64,000 nucleotides of DNA from Mangrovimicrobium sp048323675 (GCF_048323675.1 NZ_JBLWFK010000002.1:992001-1056000); one strand, 5' to 3'; counted from the first letter of the stretch, positions 24,932 to 34,943 are shown. Numbers and translations: made by a program. Notes: a model not told the origin generated them from the letters alone.

Positions 24932-27187
24932 ATGCAAAGAAAGGCCACTGAAAAAACCCGATTCCGGCAAAAAACATGCTGTATTACAGTGTTTCACCGC
25001 GCGCCGATAGCGTCCGCCATCGTGCTGGCGGCCCTACCGGCATCGTTCATCGCCCAAGCCCAGACAAATCAGGCGAACAGTATGCTCGAGGAGGTAGTGG
25101 TCACTGCCCAGCGCCGCTCCGAACTCGCCAGCGACGTGCCGATCACCATCACCACGGTGAATGAGGAGCAGCTGCGCAATGCCGGTATCGACTCGATGAT
25201 GACCCTGCCGCAGGTCACTCCGGGGCTGCGACTGGACCAACAGGGTTCATACACGCAACCGACCATCCGCGGCATCGGTACCTCTGTGGTGCAAACTGGC
25301 TCCGGGAGCAGCGTGGGAATCTACGTGGACGGCTACTACATGCCGACGTCACTGGCCGCCGACCTGCAGTTCCTGAACGTGGAGAGCGTACAGGTCCTGA
25401 AGGGCCCGCAGGGCACACTGTTCGGCCGCAATACACCCGGTGGCGCCATCCTGATCTCCACCGCGGAGCCCAGCACCGAGACCCGCACTGTCCTCGAGGC
25501 CTCCTACGGGCGCTTCAATGACCAGAACTACCAGGGTTATTTCACCACTGCGCTGACCGACTCCATCGCCTTCAATATCGAGGGCCGGTTCAACAAGGGC
25601 GACGGCTTCGTCGACAATATCTACGATGGCAGTCTCGCCAGCGGCAGCGGCTTCGCACCGGGCGCCAAATCCAGCAAGCCGGGTGCGTATGAGAATTGGT
25701 CGGCCCGCGCCGGGCTGAAGGTGGATTTCACCGATCGGGTCTCCTTCCTGCTGCGCTACTCACACACGGAAAACGACGACCCGACGGCGATCGTTACCGG
25801 CGTGTACCGCGAGCCCGGCACCGGCACGATCTACAGCAGCGGCGATGCGATTCCCGGCACCGTATTCGGGCTGAAACGCGGGGACGTCGCCAATAACGCA
25901 CTGACGGAATTCAACGTGGAATCCGACATCTACCAGCTGACCGGTGAATTCGACCTGGGATTCGCCGAGCTGACTTCGTACACCCAGTACCGAGAGGACG
26001 ACATCGGCCAGTCGATCGATTCCGACGGTTCCTCCGCGGCGATCTTCGCTCTCGACCTGCCGGAAACCGACAAGGTCAGGTCCCAGGAATTCCTGCTCAA
26101 CTCGGCGCACGACGGCGCGCTGCAGTACACCGCTGGCGTCTTCCTGTTCGAGCAGAAGATCAAGGCCGACGTACTCATCCCGTATGTCACCGGCTACGTT
26201 TTTCCCTACAGCGCGACAGGGGTCGAGGTGAGCACCTACGCGGCGTTTCTCGACGCAACCTACGAAGTGTTCGACAATCTGTTCCTGACCGGCGGCCTGC
26301 GCTACAGCAAGGACGAAGCGAAAAACCCCTACTACCAGACCTTACCTGGTGTGCCGGGCCAGTTTACCTACCAGCCTGAGTACGACGGCGACAAGGTCAC
26401 TCCGCGCGTGGTAGTGCGTTACAAGCCGACGGATCAATCCAGCCTGTACGCCTCCTACACCGAGGGCTACAAGTCGGCCATCTTCGACCCACGGGCCACT
26501 TCCGGCAATGATTACCTCAAGCCCGAGGACGTGACCGCCTGGGAAATGGGTTACAAGTTTGCCGGCGATTCGATGTCGGCTTCCGTCGCGCCGTTCTACA
26601 TCGAGTACAAGAACCTGCAAAACGCCTACTACAGGGTCGGCGAAACCATCCTGTCCAACGCTGCGCAATCCACCATCAAGGGCATAGAGGGCGACATCCG
26701 CTACCGCACGGACATCGGCCTGGAGTTGTCCGCGGCCGTGACCTACATGAAGGCGGAATACGACGAGTACGAGAACGCCGGTTATTTCCAACCGCTTATA
26801 AATAGCGCCGGACACTTCGAGGGCTTCGTACCCACCTCCGCCGACGTCAGCGGCTACCAGATGCAGCGCGCGCCGGACTGGACCGGCAACCTCGGCGCCA
26901 ACTACAGCACCGACCTGATGGGCGGCGAACTCATGCTCGCGGGCAACCTCTACTACAGCTCGAAGTTCTACTTCGATCCGGCGCACCAGTTCGAGCAGGA
27001 CGACTACCAGTTGCTGAACGCGCGGGTGCAGTGGACCGACCCGAGCGGCCGATACACGATCGCCATGTTCGGCGAGAACCTCACCGACGAGAAGTACTTC
27101 ACCCAGGTCAACCCCTCGCCCTTCGGTGCGGTACAGATCTATGGCAAGCCGGTATCGGCGGGTGTCTCGCTGCGAGTGGAGCTGTAG
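24932..27187 (+). CDS. TonB-dependent outer-membrane receptor
   Basis: The protein has 751 residues from ATG at 24932. The N-terminus carries a basic stretch and a hydrophobic signal core ending around FIAQAQ (about residue 45). The plug domain follows with the TonB-box-like LEEVVVTAQRR, then QVTPGLRLDQQG, RGIGTS and ESVQVLKGPQGTLFGRNTPGGAI. The rest is a 22-strand-type barrel (for example YKPTDQSSLYASYTEGYKSA). It should import the cluster's substrate across the outer membrane. Being in the operon with the synthetase and GMC enzyme, it ties uptake to degradation. Confidence 0.93.
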   Translation: MQRKATEKTRFRQKTCCITVFHRAPIASAIVLAALPASFIAQAQTNQANSMLEEVVVTAQRRSELASDVPITITTVNEEQLRNAGIDSMMTLPQVTPGLRLDQQGSYTQPTIRGIGTSVVQTGSGSSVGIYVDGYYMPTSLAADLQFLNVESVQVLKGPQGTLFGRNTPGGAILISTAEPSTETRTVLEASYGRFNDQNYQGYFTTALTDSIAFNIEGRFNKGDGFVDNIYDGSLASGSGFAPGAKSSKPGAYENWSARAGLKVDFTDRVSFLLRYSHTENDDPTAIVTGVYREPGTGTIYSSGDAIPGTVFGLKRGDVANNALTEFNVESDIYQLTGEFDLGFAELTSYTQYREDDIGQSIDSDGSSAAIFALDLPETDKVRSQEFLLNSAHDGALQYTAGVFLFEQKIKADVLIPYVTGYVFPYSATGVEVSTYAAFLDATYEVFDNLFLTGGLRYSKDEAKNPYYQTLPGVPGQFTYQPEYDGDKVTPRVVVRYKPTDQSSLYASYTEGYKSAIFDPRATSGNDYLKPEDVTAWEMGYKFAGDSMSASVAPFYIEYKNLQNAYYRVGETILSNAAQSTIKGIEGDIRYRTDIGLELSAAVTYMKAEYDEYENAGYFQPLINSAGHFEGFVPTSADVSGYQMQRAPDWTGNLGANYSTDLMGGELMLAGNLYYSSKFYFDPAHQFEQDDYQLLNARVQWTDPSGRYTIAMFGENLTDEKYFTQVNPSPFGAVQIYGKPVSAGVSLRVEL

Positions 27188-27221
27188 CGCCTGCACCACG
27201 CAAATGTGACAAGGGAGAGAA

Positions 27222-28889
27222 ATGACTGCCATCGAGAGTTTTGATTACGTTGTCGTCGGCGGCGGTTCCGCAGGCTGTGTCGTCGCCGCCCGACTCGCAG
27301 AGGAAGGCGATGGCAGCGTCCTGCTGCTGGAGAGCGGCCAGTCCGGGTACGAAAACCCGGAGGTCCTCTCCGCGGACGGTTTCAAGCTGGCCTTTGCCAA
27401 CGACGCCACCATGTGGGACCGCATGTCGGCGCCGCAGGCGGACTGCGGCAATCGCAGGATCTACGCGGGCTCCGGCAAGGGCCTGGGCGGGTCGGGGTCA
27501 GTCAACGGCATGGTCTACACCCGCGGCGACAGGCTGGATTTCGAGCAGTGGCCCGCCAACTGGCAGTGGGATGATGTCGCGCCCTGCTTCGATGCGCTGG
27601 AGCAGCGGCTGGACATCCACCGTCGCGGTCCCAGTGAGTTCACCACCGCCGCTATCAGCGCCGCGCAAGGCGTTGGCTTCGCGCAGAAGGACGGCCTCAA
27701 CGACGGCGACCTCTGTGGCTACATCGGCTACAACGATATGAACTACCGGGACCAGGAGCGCCGCAGTTCCTACACCGCCTACATCCACGGCCGCGAAGCC
27801 GAACTGCCAAGACTAACCATCCGCACACAGTGCGTCGCGCAGCGCATCCTGTTTGACCAGCAGCGCAAGGCCGTCGCCGTGGAGTACCTGCAGGACGGGG
27901 TCCTGCACACCGCAAACATCGGCAGGGAGATTGTCCTCACTGCCGGTGCCATCGAAACACCGAAACTGTTGATGGTGTCCGGGGTCGGCCCGCGCGGAGA
28001 ACTGGCGAAATTCGGCATCCCGGTCGTGTATGAGTCTCCCGCTATCGGTGACAACCTCCAGGACCACCCGAGCGTGTGCGTGTTCTATAAAGGCAAGAAG
28101 CCAGTCGACTTCCACTATCCCCAGGTCTACGGCTTCCACAGGGTGAACCCGTCACTGGAGTTACCTGAGGGACAGGCAGACACCTGCTTTGTCCTGCTCT
28201 CGCTTGGCTCGGTACTCAAATACACCTTGCTGCGCATGGTCCCGATCATGGCGCTGCCCGGCAGCCTGTACCGCAGTCGGTGGCTCAAGGCAGCGCTGCG
28301 CGGCCTAGTCAGGCTGGTCTTCAAGCTGCCCGCGGCCAACCGCTACGCCAGCAAGGTGTATGGTCTGGTCGTGATTCTCGGCAAACCCGTCTCCCGCGGC
28401 GCCGTGCACCTGAGTTCGTCCGATCCCGCGGAGCCGGCAGTCCTCGACCTCGCCTACTACCGGGATTCCAGGGACATGGACACCATGATTGCCGGCGTCC
28501 AGCGCGTCACGCAGATGGCGGAACAGGCCGGCCTGCGCGCCTGGGGCAACGACCTGATGTCAAAAACCGCCGAGAGCACGGACAGGCACAGGGTCGAGAA
28601 GTGGATCAAGTCGGGTACCATCACCGTGTTTCATTTTTCCGGCACCTGCGCTATGGGTGAGAGTGACGGTTCACCGGTGGACACCCGGCTGCGCGTGCGC
28701 GGCCTCGGCAATGTCCGCGTGGCCGACGCCTCGACCATTCCCGTCGTCCCAGTCTCAGCCCTGAACGCGCCCAGCATGATGATCGGCTACCGCGCCGCCG
28801 GGTTCATTCTGGGCGAGCAGGCCACGTCCGGGGTGCAGCACAGCGAGTCCGCCATCCCCGATTCAGGCCGACAGGAGTTCACCGTATGA
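27222..28889 (+). CDS. GMC-family FAD-dependent oxidoreductase (choline-dehydrogenase-like)
   Basis: The protein has 555 residues, full length for the family. The FAD-binding motif is VVGGGSAGCVVAARL at the N-terminus, the GMC signature includes GKGLGGSGSVNGMVYTRG, and the catalytic His and Asn lie in FHFSGTCAMG and VSALNAPSMMIGYRAA. It oxidises an alcohol to an aldehyde or ketone. It lacks the Cys cluster of the GMC at the start of the window, so it belongs to a different branch (choline or alcohol dehydrogenase type). Its stop overlaps the start of the next gene (ATGA). Confidence 0.93.
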   Translation: MTAIESFDYVVVGGGSAGCVVAARLAEEGDGSVLLLESGQSGYENPEVLSADGFKLAFANDATMWDRMSAPQADCGNRRIYAGSGKGLGGSGSVNGMVYTRGDRLDFEQWPANWQWDDVAPCFDALEQRLDIHRRGPSEFTTAAISAAQGVGFAQKDGLNDGDLCGYIGYNDMNYRDQERRSSYTAYIHGREAELPRLTIRTQCVAQRILFDQQRKAVAVEYLQDGVLHTANIGREIVLTAGAIETPKLLMVSGVGPRGELAKFGIPVVYESPAIGDNLQDHPSVCVFYKGKKPVDFHYPQVYGFHRVNPSLELPEGQADTCFVLLSLGSVLKYTLLRMVPIMALPGSLYRSRWLKAALRGLVRLVFKLPAANRYASKVYGLVVILGKPVSRGAVHLSSSDPAEPAVLDLAYYRDSRDMDTMIAGVQRVTQMAEQAGLRAWGNDLMSKTAESTDRHRVEKWIKSGTITVFHFSGTCAMGESDGSPVDTRLRVRGLGNVRVADASTIPVVPVSALNAPSMMIGYRAAGFILGEQATSGVQHSESAIPDSGRQEFTV

Positions 28890-29317
28890 AAAATTCCGGC
28901 AGTATCGAAGAGCGGCTGGCAGTCCGAGAATTCTACGGCAGCTTCGCCCACGCCAGTTCGCTGGGGATGACCGCAGAATGGATGGGCCACTGGGCCGCTG
29001 ACTGCACCTGGAAAACGCAGCACTTCACCCTTCAGGGCGAGGCGAAAGTGCGCGAACAATGGGACCAGCTCTGGGCGAATTTCGACAAGGTCGCCCTGCT
29101 CCACGAGATCTGCTCAGTCGAGGTCGACGGCGACAGGGCCACCGTGGTCTGTATCGCCCGGGAGATCATACAGCTGAGCGTCGGCGGGATTTACAAGCTG
29201 GCTGGCTGTTACCAGGACACGCTCGTCCGCGTCGGGGGCGACTGGCGCTTCGCCAGCCGTGAGTACCAGCCGCTGGTGGAAGAACCGCCGGCCGCCCCGG
29301 CAGGTCCTTCCGCGTAG
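28886..29317 (+). CDS. SnoaL/NTF2-like protein
   Basis: The protein has 143 residues, overlapping the GMC gene by four bases. The NTF2-like pattern is seen in EERLAVREFYGSFAHASSLGMTAEWMGHW and DTLVRVGGDWRFASREYQPL. It is the shorter relative of the SnoaL-like protein at 10645-11199. Possible roles are isomerisation, dehydration or a binding function; the sequence does not decide. It is the last gene of the plus-strand operon and converges with the SRPBCC gene. Confidence 0.82.
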   Translation: MKNSGSIEERLAVREFYGSFAHASSLGMTAEWMGHWAADCTWKTQHFTLQGEAKVREQWDQLWANFDKVALLHEICSVEVDGDRATVVCIAREIIQLSVGGIYKLAGCYQDTLVRVGGDWRFASREYQPLVEEPPAAPAGPSA

Positions 29318-29345
29318 GCGCCCTGCGCCCGCGCAGCTCTCCGGG

Positions 29346-29891
29346 TCACCGGTCCGGCGGGCGCGACTGGCGGGCCGGCCCGCTGCGCAAACGGCGAAAC
29401 CACGCCAGCAGCCTGGCCAGGATCGACGGCCGGGTGACCGGCGTACCAGTGATCGCTTGCTCGATTTCGGCCTTCAGAGAATTGGCGAAGGACTTCGCCA
29501 GTTGCGGCAGCAGGGGCCGGCACATCGCCTCCCACATGGGCGCCATGTGCCCGCTTCCGGTCACTTCCACCTGCAGCGTGACCTGGGTTTCTCCCGGGGC
29601 GAGCGCGCCGGCGGAGTAACTCCCGCTACCGGCAACCGGCTCGGACTCAAGCTGGAAGGAGAATTCGACAAGACCCGGGCCGTGCCAGCGATCGACATGG
29701 ACCAGCACGGCGACCGTCTTCACCAGGCCGCCGACACCGACCTTGATCAGCCACCGGGAGTTGTCGTCATCGACCACGATACACTCCCGGCAGCCGGGAA
29801 ACAGTGCAGCCCACAGCTGTATGTCACTGACATACGACCAGACGTCGTCGATAGCGGCGCGGACGGGAAGCGTATGATCGGCAGCTATCAC
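29346..29891 (-). CDS. SRPBCC/polyketide-cyclase-like (CoxG-type) protein
   Basis: The protein has 181 residues from a GTG at 29891 that overlaps the stop of the flavoprotein gene (GTGA); the open frame upstream only mirrors that gene. The START/SRPBCC pattern is ADHTLPVRAAIDDVWSYVSDIQLWAALFPGC and later VTLQVEVTGSGHMAPMW. Family proteins bind hydrophobic ligands in a deep cavity; CoxG-type members associate with membranes. A C-terminal basic tail (ARLLAWFRRLRSG) may contact the membrane. Last gene of the Rieske-flavoprotein-SRPBCC operon. Confidence 0.75.
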   Translation of the reverse strand: MIAADHTLPVRAAIDDVWSYVSDIQLWAALFPGCRECIVVDDDNSRWLIKVGVGGLVKTVAVLVHVDRWHGPGLVEFSFQLESEPVAGSGSYSAGALAPGETQVTLQVEVTGSGHMAPMWEAMCRPLLPQLAKSFANSLKAEIEQAITGTPVTRPSILARLLAWFRRLRSGPARQSRPPDR

Positions 29892-31600
29892 GATTGCGCT
29901 CCGCCGAGTTCCAGTCGCCGGGCTTCCCGGGCGAGCAGTTCGCTGGGCTTGCCCAGCGCGTGACGCGCCGCCAGCCAGCCGTAGGTCATGCCGCGGGCAT
30001 TGGATATTCCGCTCTGCATCACCGCCCCCGTCTCCATGCGTGCAACGGAATTGCCGGCCGCGTAGAGGCCCGCTATGGGCTTGTCGTCCCACCCCATGAC
30101 ACGGCTGTCGGTGTCGGTCAGCAGGCCCGCCGAGGGGATCGCGGTGCCGCCGATGCGACGCAGTTCAATCGCGTAGAAAGGCGGTTTGACCAGCGGCCCG
30201 AGATTGGGATTGGGCGTGTTGTTCGGGTCGCCGCACATCCAGGCGCTCCAGGGATGGGTGCCCCGGCCGAAGTCGTCATCCACTCCCGCTGCCGCATAGT
30301 CATTGAACGTCGCAATCGTGTGCGCCAGCGCATCCGCGTCCACGCCGAGTTTCTGCGCCAGTTCGGCTACACTGTCTGCCACGCAGCCGAAGCCGGCGGG
30401 CCAGCGCTGGTCGGGCGTGATCGCGCCGATCGGGTACTTGTCCTTGGCCTGGCTGTCGAATACCAGCCAGCAGGGGAAATTGGGATGGGTTTGCGCGCTG
30501 CCGTCGATGGCGTCGACCCGGTAGTTGAACTGCCGGTAGAAGGCCTCGTTGCCGAAGCGCCGGCCCTGGCGGTTGACCACGAGTGTGTGCGGCAGCCCGA
30601 GCGGCAGCAGTGCATTGCGCCACAGCGGGCTGCCCTCCTCGTCCTCTTCACCCGGCACGACGAAGCCCAGGGTGGTGATATCGGGGACCGTCGCGATGCG
30701 AGCGCCGTGCGGACCTGCAAGGCGAAAATTGGACCCGTCGATTGAAGAGAACACCATCGAACCCAGGTCGAGCTTCTGTCCCAGGGTCCGGTTGTAATCC
30801 TGGCGTCTTTCGTAGCTACTGACAGCCACCACCACGCCGCGCCGGGCCCGAACGAAGAAGTCCCTGCCGTCGCGGCTCGCCCGCACCCCGACAATGCGTT
30901 CGCCGTCGGTGAGCAGTTCTTCCGCGCTGGTGTCGGTCAGGAGTTCGATGCCGCGATCGAGGGCGCCCTTGACGAAGTAGGCGGCCAGTCCCGGTCCCAG
31001 GCAGCGCTCGTCCCTGGCGAGTCGGTCTCCCATCAGGTTGAAATCCCAGTTGATCATGTTCGCGGCGCCGCCGCCGGCGGAGATGTCCGCGTGCGTCATT
31101 CCGTAGGGCATCTGCGGCGAGAGACGTGTCCTGTGCTGCCAGTCTCCCAGCGCCTGCGCCGCAAACGGCACAGGCTCGATCATGCGCCCGGCGGCCACAG
31201 CGTGTTCGCAGTGGCCGTAGTAATAGTCCGGGCAGTCGTCGATAACCCGCATGCGCAAGCCGATGGTCCGCTCGAAATAGCGCAGCGCTTCCCTGGCGTG
31301 GACGACCAGATTCAGGATCGAGAGGTCATTACCATAGCCCATGGACAGGCGTTCCAGGTAGCGAAAACCGGCCTCAACCGAATCGGGCATACCCAGCTCC
31401 GATGCGAGCTGGTTGGCGACCACCCAGACCTCGCCCATCGACAACGCGGTTACGCCGCCGACCATCGGCGATCGTTCCAGCACCACGGCAGTGCCGCCGA
31501 GTTCGCTGGCAGTGATCGCCGCCGAAAGGCCGCCGATACCCGAACCCAGCGAGACCACATCGACCTCGATATCCCAACTTTCCGGTAGATTTGCTTGCAT
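29888..31600 (-). CDS. FAD-binding dehydrogenase, 3-ketosteroid-dehydrogenase/fumarate-reductase flavoprotein family
   Basis: The protein has 570 residues from ATG at 31600. The dinucleotide-binding motif VVSLGSGIGGLSAA is near residue 15, followed by VVLERSPMVGGVTALSMG. The C-terminal FAD block is KPIAGLYAAGNSVARMETGAVM. The length and architecture match KstD-type and related ketone/enone desaturases. It would introduce or remove a C=C next to a ketone on a ring. It lies 17 bp after the Rieske gene in the same operon. A steroid substrate is only suggested by family resemblance. Confidence 0.85.
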   Translation of the reverse strand: MQANLPESWDIEVDVVSLGSGIGGLSAAITASELGGTAVVLERSPMVGGVTALSMGEVWVVANQLASELGMPDSVEAGFRYLERLSMGYGNDLSILNLVVHAREALRYFERTIGLRMRVIDDCPDYYYGHCEHAVAAGRMIEPVPFAAQALGDWQHRTRLSPQMPYGMTHADISAGGGAANMINWDFNLMGDRLARDERCLGPGLAAYFVKGALDRGIELLTDTSAEELLTDGERIVGVRASRDGRDFFVRARRGVVVAVSSYERRQDYNRTLGQKLDLGSMVFSSIDGSNFRLAGPHGARIATVPDITTLGFVVPGEEDEEGSPLWRNALLPLGLPHTLVVNRQGRRFGNEAFYRQFNYRVDAIDGSAQTHPNFPCWLVFDSQAKDKYPIGAITPDQRWPAGFGCVADSVAELAQKLGVDADALAHTIATFNDYAAAGVDDDFGRGTHPWSAWMCGDPNNTPNPNLGPLVKPPFYAIELRRIGGTAIPSAGLLTDTDSRVMGWDDKPIAGLYAAGNSVARMETGAVMQSGISNARGMTYGWLAARHALGKPSELLAREARRLELGGAQS

Positions 31601-31617
31601 GTTCCACGCCTCGTCGA

Positions 31618-32985
31618 TTATTGCTTTTCGGCCTGCACCCACCGGTCCAGGGCCGTATGGAAATGGGATACACGCGGCTCCTGCCTCGTCAGAACCAGGT
31701 GTTGGAGACCCTCGTTGCGCAGCCCGCTCTGCTGTATGGCCATCTGCTGGAAATCCTGCTCGAGGGCGAGAAAATACGGGTAGTGCTCCCCTTCGACGAC
31801 CACTTCCAGAGCTGCCCGGTTGCCGGCGCGCTCCGCCTGCGGCAGGCATTGCAGTGCCATCACCCGCCAGTAGCAACGGTTCGGGTCGCCGTCCGGATCC
31901 GGCTCGGCAATGATGATCGTCGCTTCACCGGCACAGACCTGGATAAAGACATTGGGGAAAAACAGCCAGAACTGGTAGTCGATCATCTGCCGGTCGGTCA
32001 ATTGGCTGACATCCACGCCGTCCTCGGTAAGCGTGGCGCGCACCGCCTGTTGCAACAGCGACTTCACCGACACACCGGCGGGCAGACGGGGGATTCCCTG
32101 CCTGTCGCGATAGTTGTCGACCAGGGCGGAAAAGCGCGGCAGGGCTCTCGCCATACCGGGAAAATGGGACGTGGGGATGTTCAGGATCACCTCCACGGCC
32201 ACGACCGTATCCAGGTTCTCGAAATCGGGCTGGCCGAACGGGGTGGTGGACACGCAGTGATCCGCGTAGTGCCGGTAGCGTTCCTTCTGCAAGTCGACGA
32301 CGCCGATCAGCTCCTTGTGAACTCCCTGGGTGTGGTAGCCCTCGCCGAACGCATCCATTATTACCTTCCAGTTGCATTCGATGCGCTCGCGCACATTGAT
32401 GCCGACCGGGATCATCTGGTCGAGGGGGTAGGCAGCCAGCGCGCCGGCCGCGTCCCCCAGGAAGGCCGACAGGGGCTCACACCCGGGGTCCGGATTGAGG
32501 AAGATAAACCCGGCGAAGGTCTCCACCGGGACTTCGACCAGCCCCAGGTCTTCACTGTGGCCGACGAAGTCCTCCACGCTGCCCTCGAAATCCGGTTTGG
32601 CCACCGCCAGTAGCTGGCCCTCCAGGCCGAAGCTCCAGTTGTGATACGGGCAGAGAAAGAGGCTCGAGTGTCCGCTGCCGGCGCAAAGCCGGTTGCCGCG
32701 GTGGCGGCAGGCATTCACGAAGCCCCGGACGCCGCCGTCGCGGCCGCGCACGAGCAGCCAGGATTGATCGAACAGGCGATACTCGGTCCAGTCGCCGGCA
32801 GCCGGGATTTCATCGGCGCGCCCCGCGATTTGCCACACTCGCATCCACAGGGACTGTCGCTCGCGCACCTGATACTGGGCGGACCTGTAGCGCTCGGTGG
32901 AGACTTCCCGCCTGAATCCGCCGAAATCCATCTGCGCGAGATACGGCTCCGTGTCCATCCAGCTACCGGCTTTTGGCTCAGACAT
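31618..32985 (-). CDS. Rieske non-haem iron oxygenase, alpha subunit
   Basis: The protein has 455 residues. The Rieske [2Fe-2S] ligands are C93/H95 (CRH) and C112/H115 (CPYH). The catalytic domain shows DAFGEGYHTQGVH with the two mononuclear-iron His residues, about residues 210-225. It hydroxylates an aromatic or alicyclic ring or removes a methyl group. No small subunit and no dedicated reductase or ferredoxin gene lies nearby. It heads the operon with the flavoprotein and SRPBCC genes, divergent from a TetR gene across cluster motif f. Confidence 0.93.
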   Translation of the reverse strand: MSEPKAGSWMDTEPYLAQMDFGGFRREVSTERYRSAQYQVRERQSLWMRVWQIAGRADEIPAAGDWTEYRLFDQSWLLVRGRDGGVRGFVNACRHRGNRLCAGSGHSSLFLCPYHNWSFGLEGQLLAVAKPDFEGSVEDFVGHSEDLGLVEVPVETFAGFIFLNPDPGCEPLSAFLGDAAGALAAYPLDQMIPVGINVRERIECNWKVIMDAFGEGYHTQGVHKELIGVVDLQKERYRHYADHCVSTTPFGQPDFENLDTVVAVEVILNIPTSHFPGMARALPRFSALVDNYRDRQGIPRLPAGVSVKSLLQQAVRATLTEDGVDVSQLTDRQMIDYQFWLFFPNVFIQVCAGEATIIIAEPDPDGDPNRCYWRVMALQCLPQAERAGNRAALEVVVEGEHYPYFLALEQDFQQMAIQQSGLRNEGLQHLVLTRQEPRVSHFHTALDRWVQAEKQ

Positions 32986-33037
32986 ATCCAGGTCCTCTAT
33001 TTGATTATTTTGCCTGAAACTATCAACCTGACGAACA

Positions 33038-33055
33038 TGCTAATAAAGTGACAAA
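33038..33055 (-). promoter_or_regulatory. 18-bp cluster motif, copy f
   Basis: On the minus strand it reads TTTGTCACTTTATTAGCA, one base off the first block of the consensus. It lies 53 bp before the Rieske start and 99 bp before the divergent TetR gene, so it could serve autoregulation as well. Confidence 0.72.
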
Positions 33056-33153
33056 CATTTATCAAGGGTGATCGGTCGCGGAGCACAACATTCCGCCGCG
33101 GCAGAGAAGCTGCTAGCATCAACCCGGAAAGAAAAACGCAATAACGGGAAGTG

Positions 33154-33753
33154 ATGAGCAAATCCGCAGCAACGCGACGCAAGGGACGGGCCGGCACATC
33201 TGTCTGGCATTCCATCCTGGACGGGGCCGAGAGCATTCTGCGCGACGAGGGCTACGCCGCGCTGTCATCGCGCAATGTCGCCGGGAAGGCCGGCGTCAAG
33301 CAGCAGCTGATCTACTACTACTTCCACACCATGGACGAGTTGATCGTCGCCCTGTTCCACCGCGCGGCCGACCGGGAAATCCAGGCACTCGACCAGGCGA
33401 TCTCATCGGACAGGCCGCTGTCCGGGATGTGGGAAGCGTTCACGCACTCGCAGGACAACAAGCTCGTGTCGGAATTCACGGCGCTGGCAAACCGAAACCA
33501 GTACCTGAAGGCGGAAGTCATCGGGTTTATCGAGAAAATGCGGCTGAAACAGCGGCAGGCGCTCAAGCGCCTTCTGGGAGACCAGCCTATGCAGGTAGTC
33601 GAGCTGCCGCTCGACGCCCTGGTACTGGTTGCCGCGGGGCTGGGCCTGGTCATGACCCGGGACGCGGAACTCGGCATATCCCGGGGACACGCGGAAATCA
33701 ACCGGGCGGCCAGGAAACTGATCGCGGCGAAGGAAGATACCGGCGGAGGATAG
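33154..33753 (+). CDS. TetR-family transcriptional regulator (cluster regulator 1)
   Basis: The protein has 199 residues from ATG 33154 (a GTG directly before it is in frame). The N-terminal HTH is ALSSRNVAGKAGVKQQLIYYYFHTMDEL. The recognition-helix part GVKQQLIYYYF differs at only two positions from that of the TetR at 39802-40380, and the ligand domains align over EFTALANRN and VIGFIE. The two are paralogues that probably read the same DNA. It is divergent from the Rieske operon across motif f. The ligand is probably a pathway intermediate. Confidence 0.9.
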   Translation: MSKSAATRRKGRAGTSVWHSILDGAESILRDEGYAALSSRNVAGKAGVKQQLIYYYFHTMDELIVALFHRAADREIQALDQAISSDRPLSGMWEAFTHSQDNKLVSEFTALANRNQYLKAEVIGFIEKMRLKQRQALKRLLGDQPMQVVELPLDALVLVAAGLGLVMTRDAELGISRGHAEINRAARKLIAAKEDTGGG

Positions 33754-33853
33754 CCGTCCGCTGGCAGTTGCGATCTACAAGGTGGTGCGCAGCATTGCCG
33801 GGCGACCACCGGCGCAACCCGGCGGGGTCGCGCGGGGGCTCCCGGCAGCGCGG

Positions 33854-34891
33854 TCAGTCTCGAAAATGCGGCATGACTTCCCTGGCGAACAGGCGCAACT
33901 CGCGCATCTGCTGCTCGGGATCGGGCACACCTGTCGGCGTGATGAAGAAATACTCCGGATTGACCAGGTCGCGGATGCTCTCCATTTCCCGGCAGCAATC
34001 CTCAGGCGTACCCACGACCGCACGATGCGGCGCGAACTCCTCCAGCGTGACCTGCTTGCCGCCGAACATGACCTCTTTGGAGAGCTCGTCGCGGTCCGCG
34101 GTCGCGGACAGGTCATCGTAGCTCTGCCAGACCTTGATCACGTTGCTGAGGAACTCGGGATCGATGTCCTCCCGCTTCGGTACGACGTGCACGTCGCGCA
34201 TCAGCGCCACCGTCGCGGGCCGGCCGTGCTCCGCGGCCAGCCCGCGGTAACGCTTGACCTTCTCCGCCAGTTCCAGCATGTGCTCGGAGAAACTGATCTC
34301 CCAGCCATCGCCGAGGCGCGCTGCGCGCAACATCGCTGGTTCACTGACCGCGCCAACCCACAGCGGCGTGTGGGTTCCCGGCAGCGGCGGCGGCGTGATC
34401 ATCACATCGTCGTAATTGAAGAAGTTTCCGGAATAAGAGAAAGGCTGGCCGGTCAGGGCCAGGCGCAGGACCTCGAGGCATTCCTCGAAGCGCCGCGCAC
34501 GAGTCTTGAAATTCCAGCCAACGTTCTCGAACTCGTCCGGCTTGTAGCCGATACCCGCCCCGAGGATGAACCGGTTGCCGGACATCTCCTGCAGCGTGTT
34601 GATTTCCTCGGCCACCTCCAGCGGATGGTGGGCGGGCAGCAGCATGATGTTGGTGGCGAACTTCATGCGCGTGGTGCGCGCCATCAGCGGCGCCAGCATG
34701 GCCAGGGGCGCCGAGGGTTCGGTCGCGGTGTCGCCACCGAAGGCGGTCTTGTCGGAGAAGCGGTGCTGGCCGCACCATGCGAGATCGTAGCCCAGCTCCT
34801 CCATCTCGCTGACGTAGCTGTAGAGCTTGTGATAAGGGTCGGAAGCGCTGCGATCAATCCACTTTCGATTGATGATAATGCCGAATTTCAT
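33854..34891 (-). CDS. LLM-class flavin-dependent monooxygenase (luciferase-like)
   Basis: The protein has 345 residues of the bacterial luciferase TIM-barrel type. Characteristic blocks are YDLAWCGQHRFSD, ATNIMLLPAHHPLEVAEEINTLQEMSGNRFILGAGIGYKP and PLWVGAVSEPAMLRAARLGDGW. These enzymes use FMNH2 (or F420) for Baeyer-Villiger oxidation, ring opening or dehydrogenation. It is the last gene of the long minus-strand operon that starts with the SMP-30 gene at 39346. A flavin reductase is not adjacent. Ring cleavage after ketone formation is a plausible role. Confidence 0.88.
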   Translation of the reverse strand: MKFGIIINRKWIDRSASDPYHKLYSYVSEMEELGYDLAWCGQHRFSDKTAFGGDTATEPSAPLAMLAPLMARTTRMKFATNIMLLPAHHPLEVAEEINTLQEMSGNRFILGAGIGYKPDEFENVGWNFKTRARRFEECLEVLRLALTGQPFSYSGNFFNYDDVMITPPPLPGTHTPLWVGAVSEPAMLRAARLGDGWEISFSEHMLELAEKVKRYRGLAAEHGRPATVALMRDVHVVPKREDIDPEFLSNVIKVWQSYDDLSATADRDELSKEVMFGGKQVTLEEFAPHRAVVGTPEDCCREMESIRDLVNPEYFFITPTGVPDPEQQMRELRLFAREVMPHFRD

Positions 34892-34943
34892 AGTTTATTC
34901 ACCTGCCGGATAACAGTGTTGCAACCTGTAACGTCCACCGCGG

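Noticed and set aside
31601..31876. Extension of the flavoprotein gene upstream of 31600
   Set aside because: It overlaps the Rieske gene's coding end, and the conserved FAD motif lies at the usual distance from ATG 31600.
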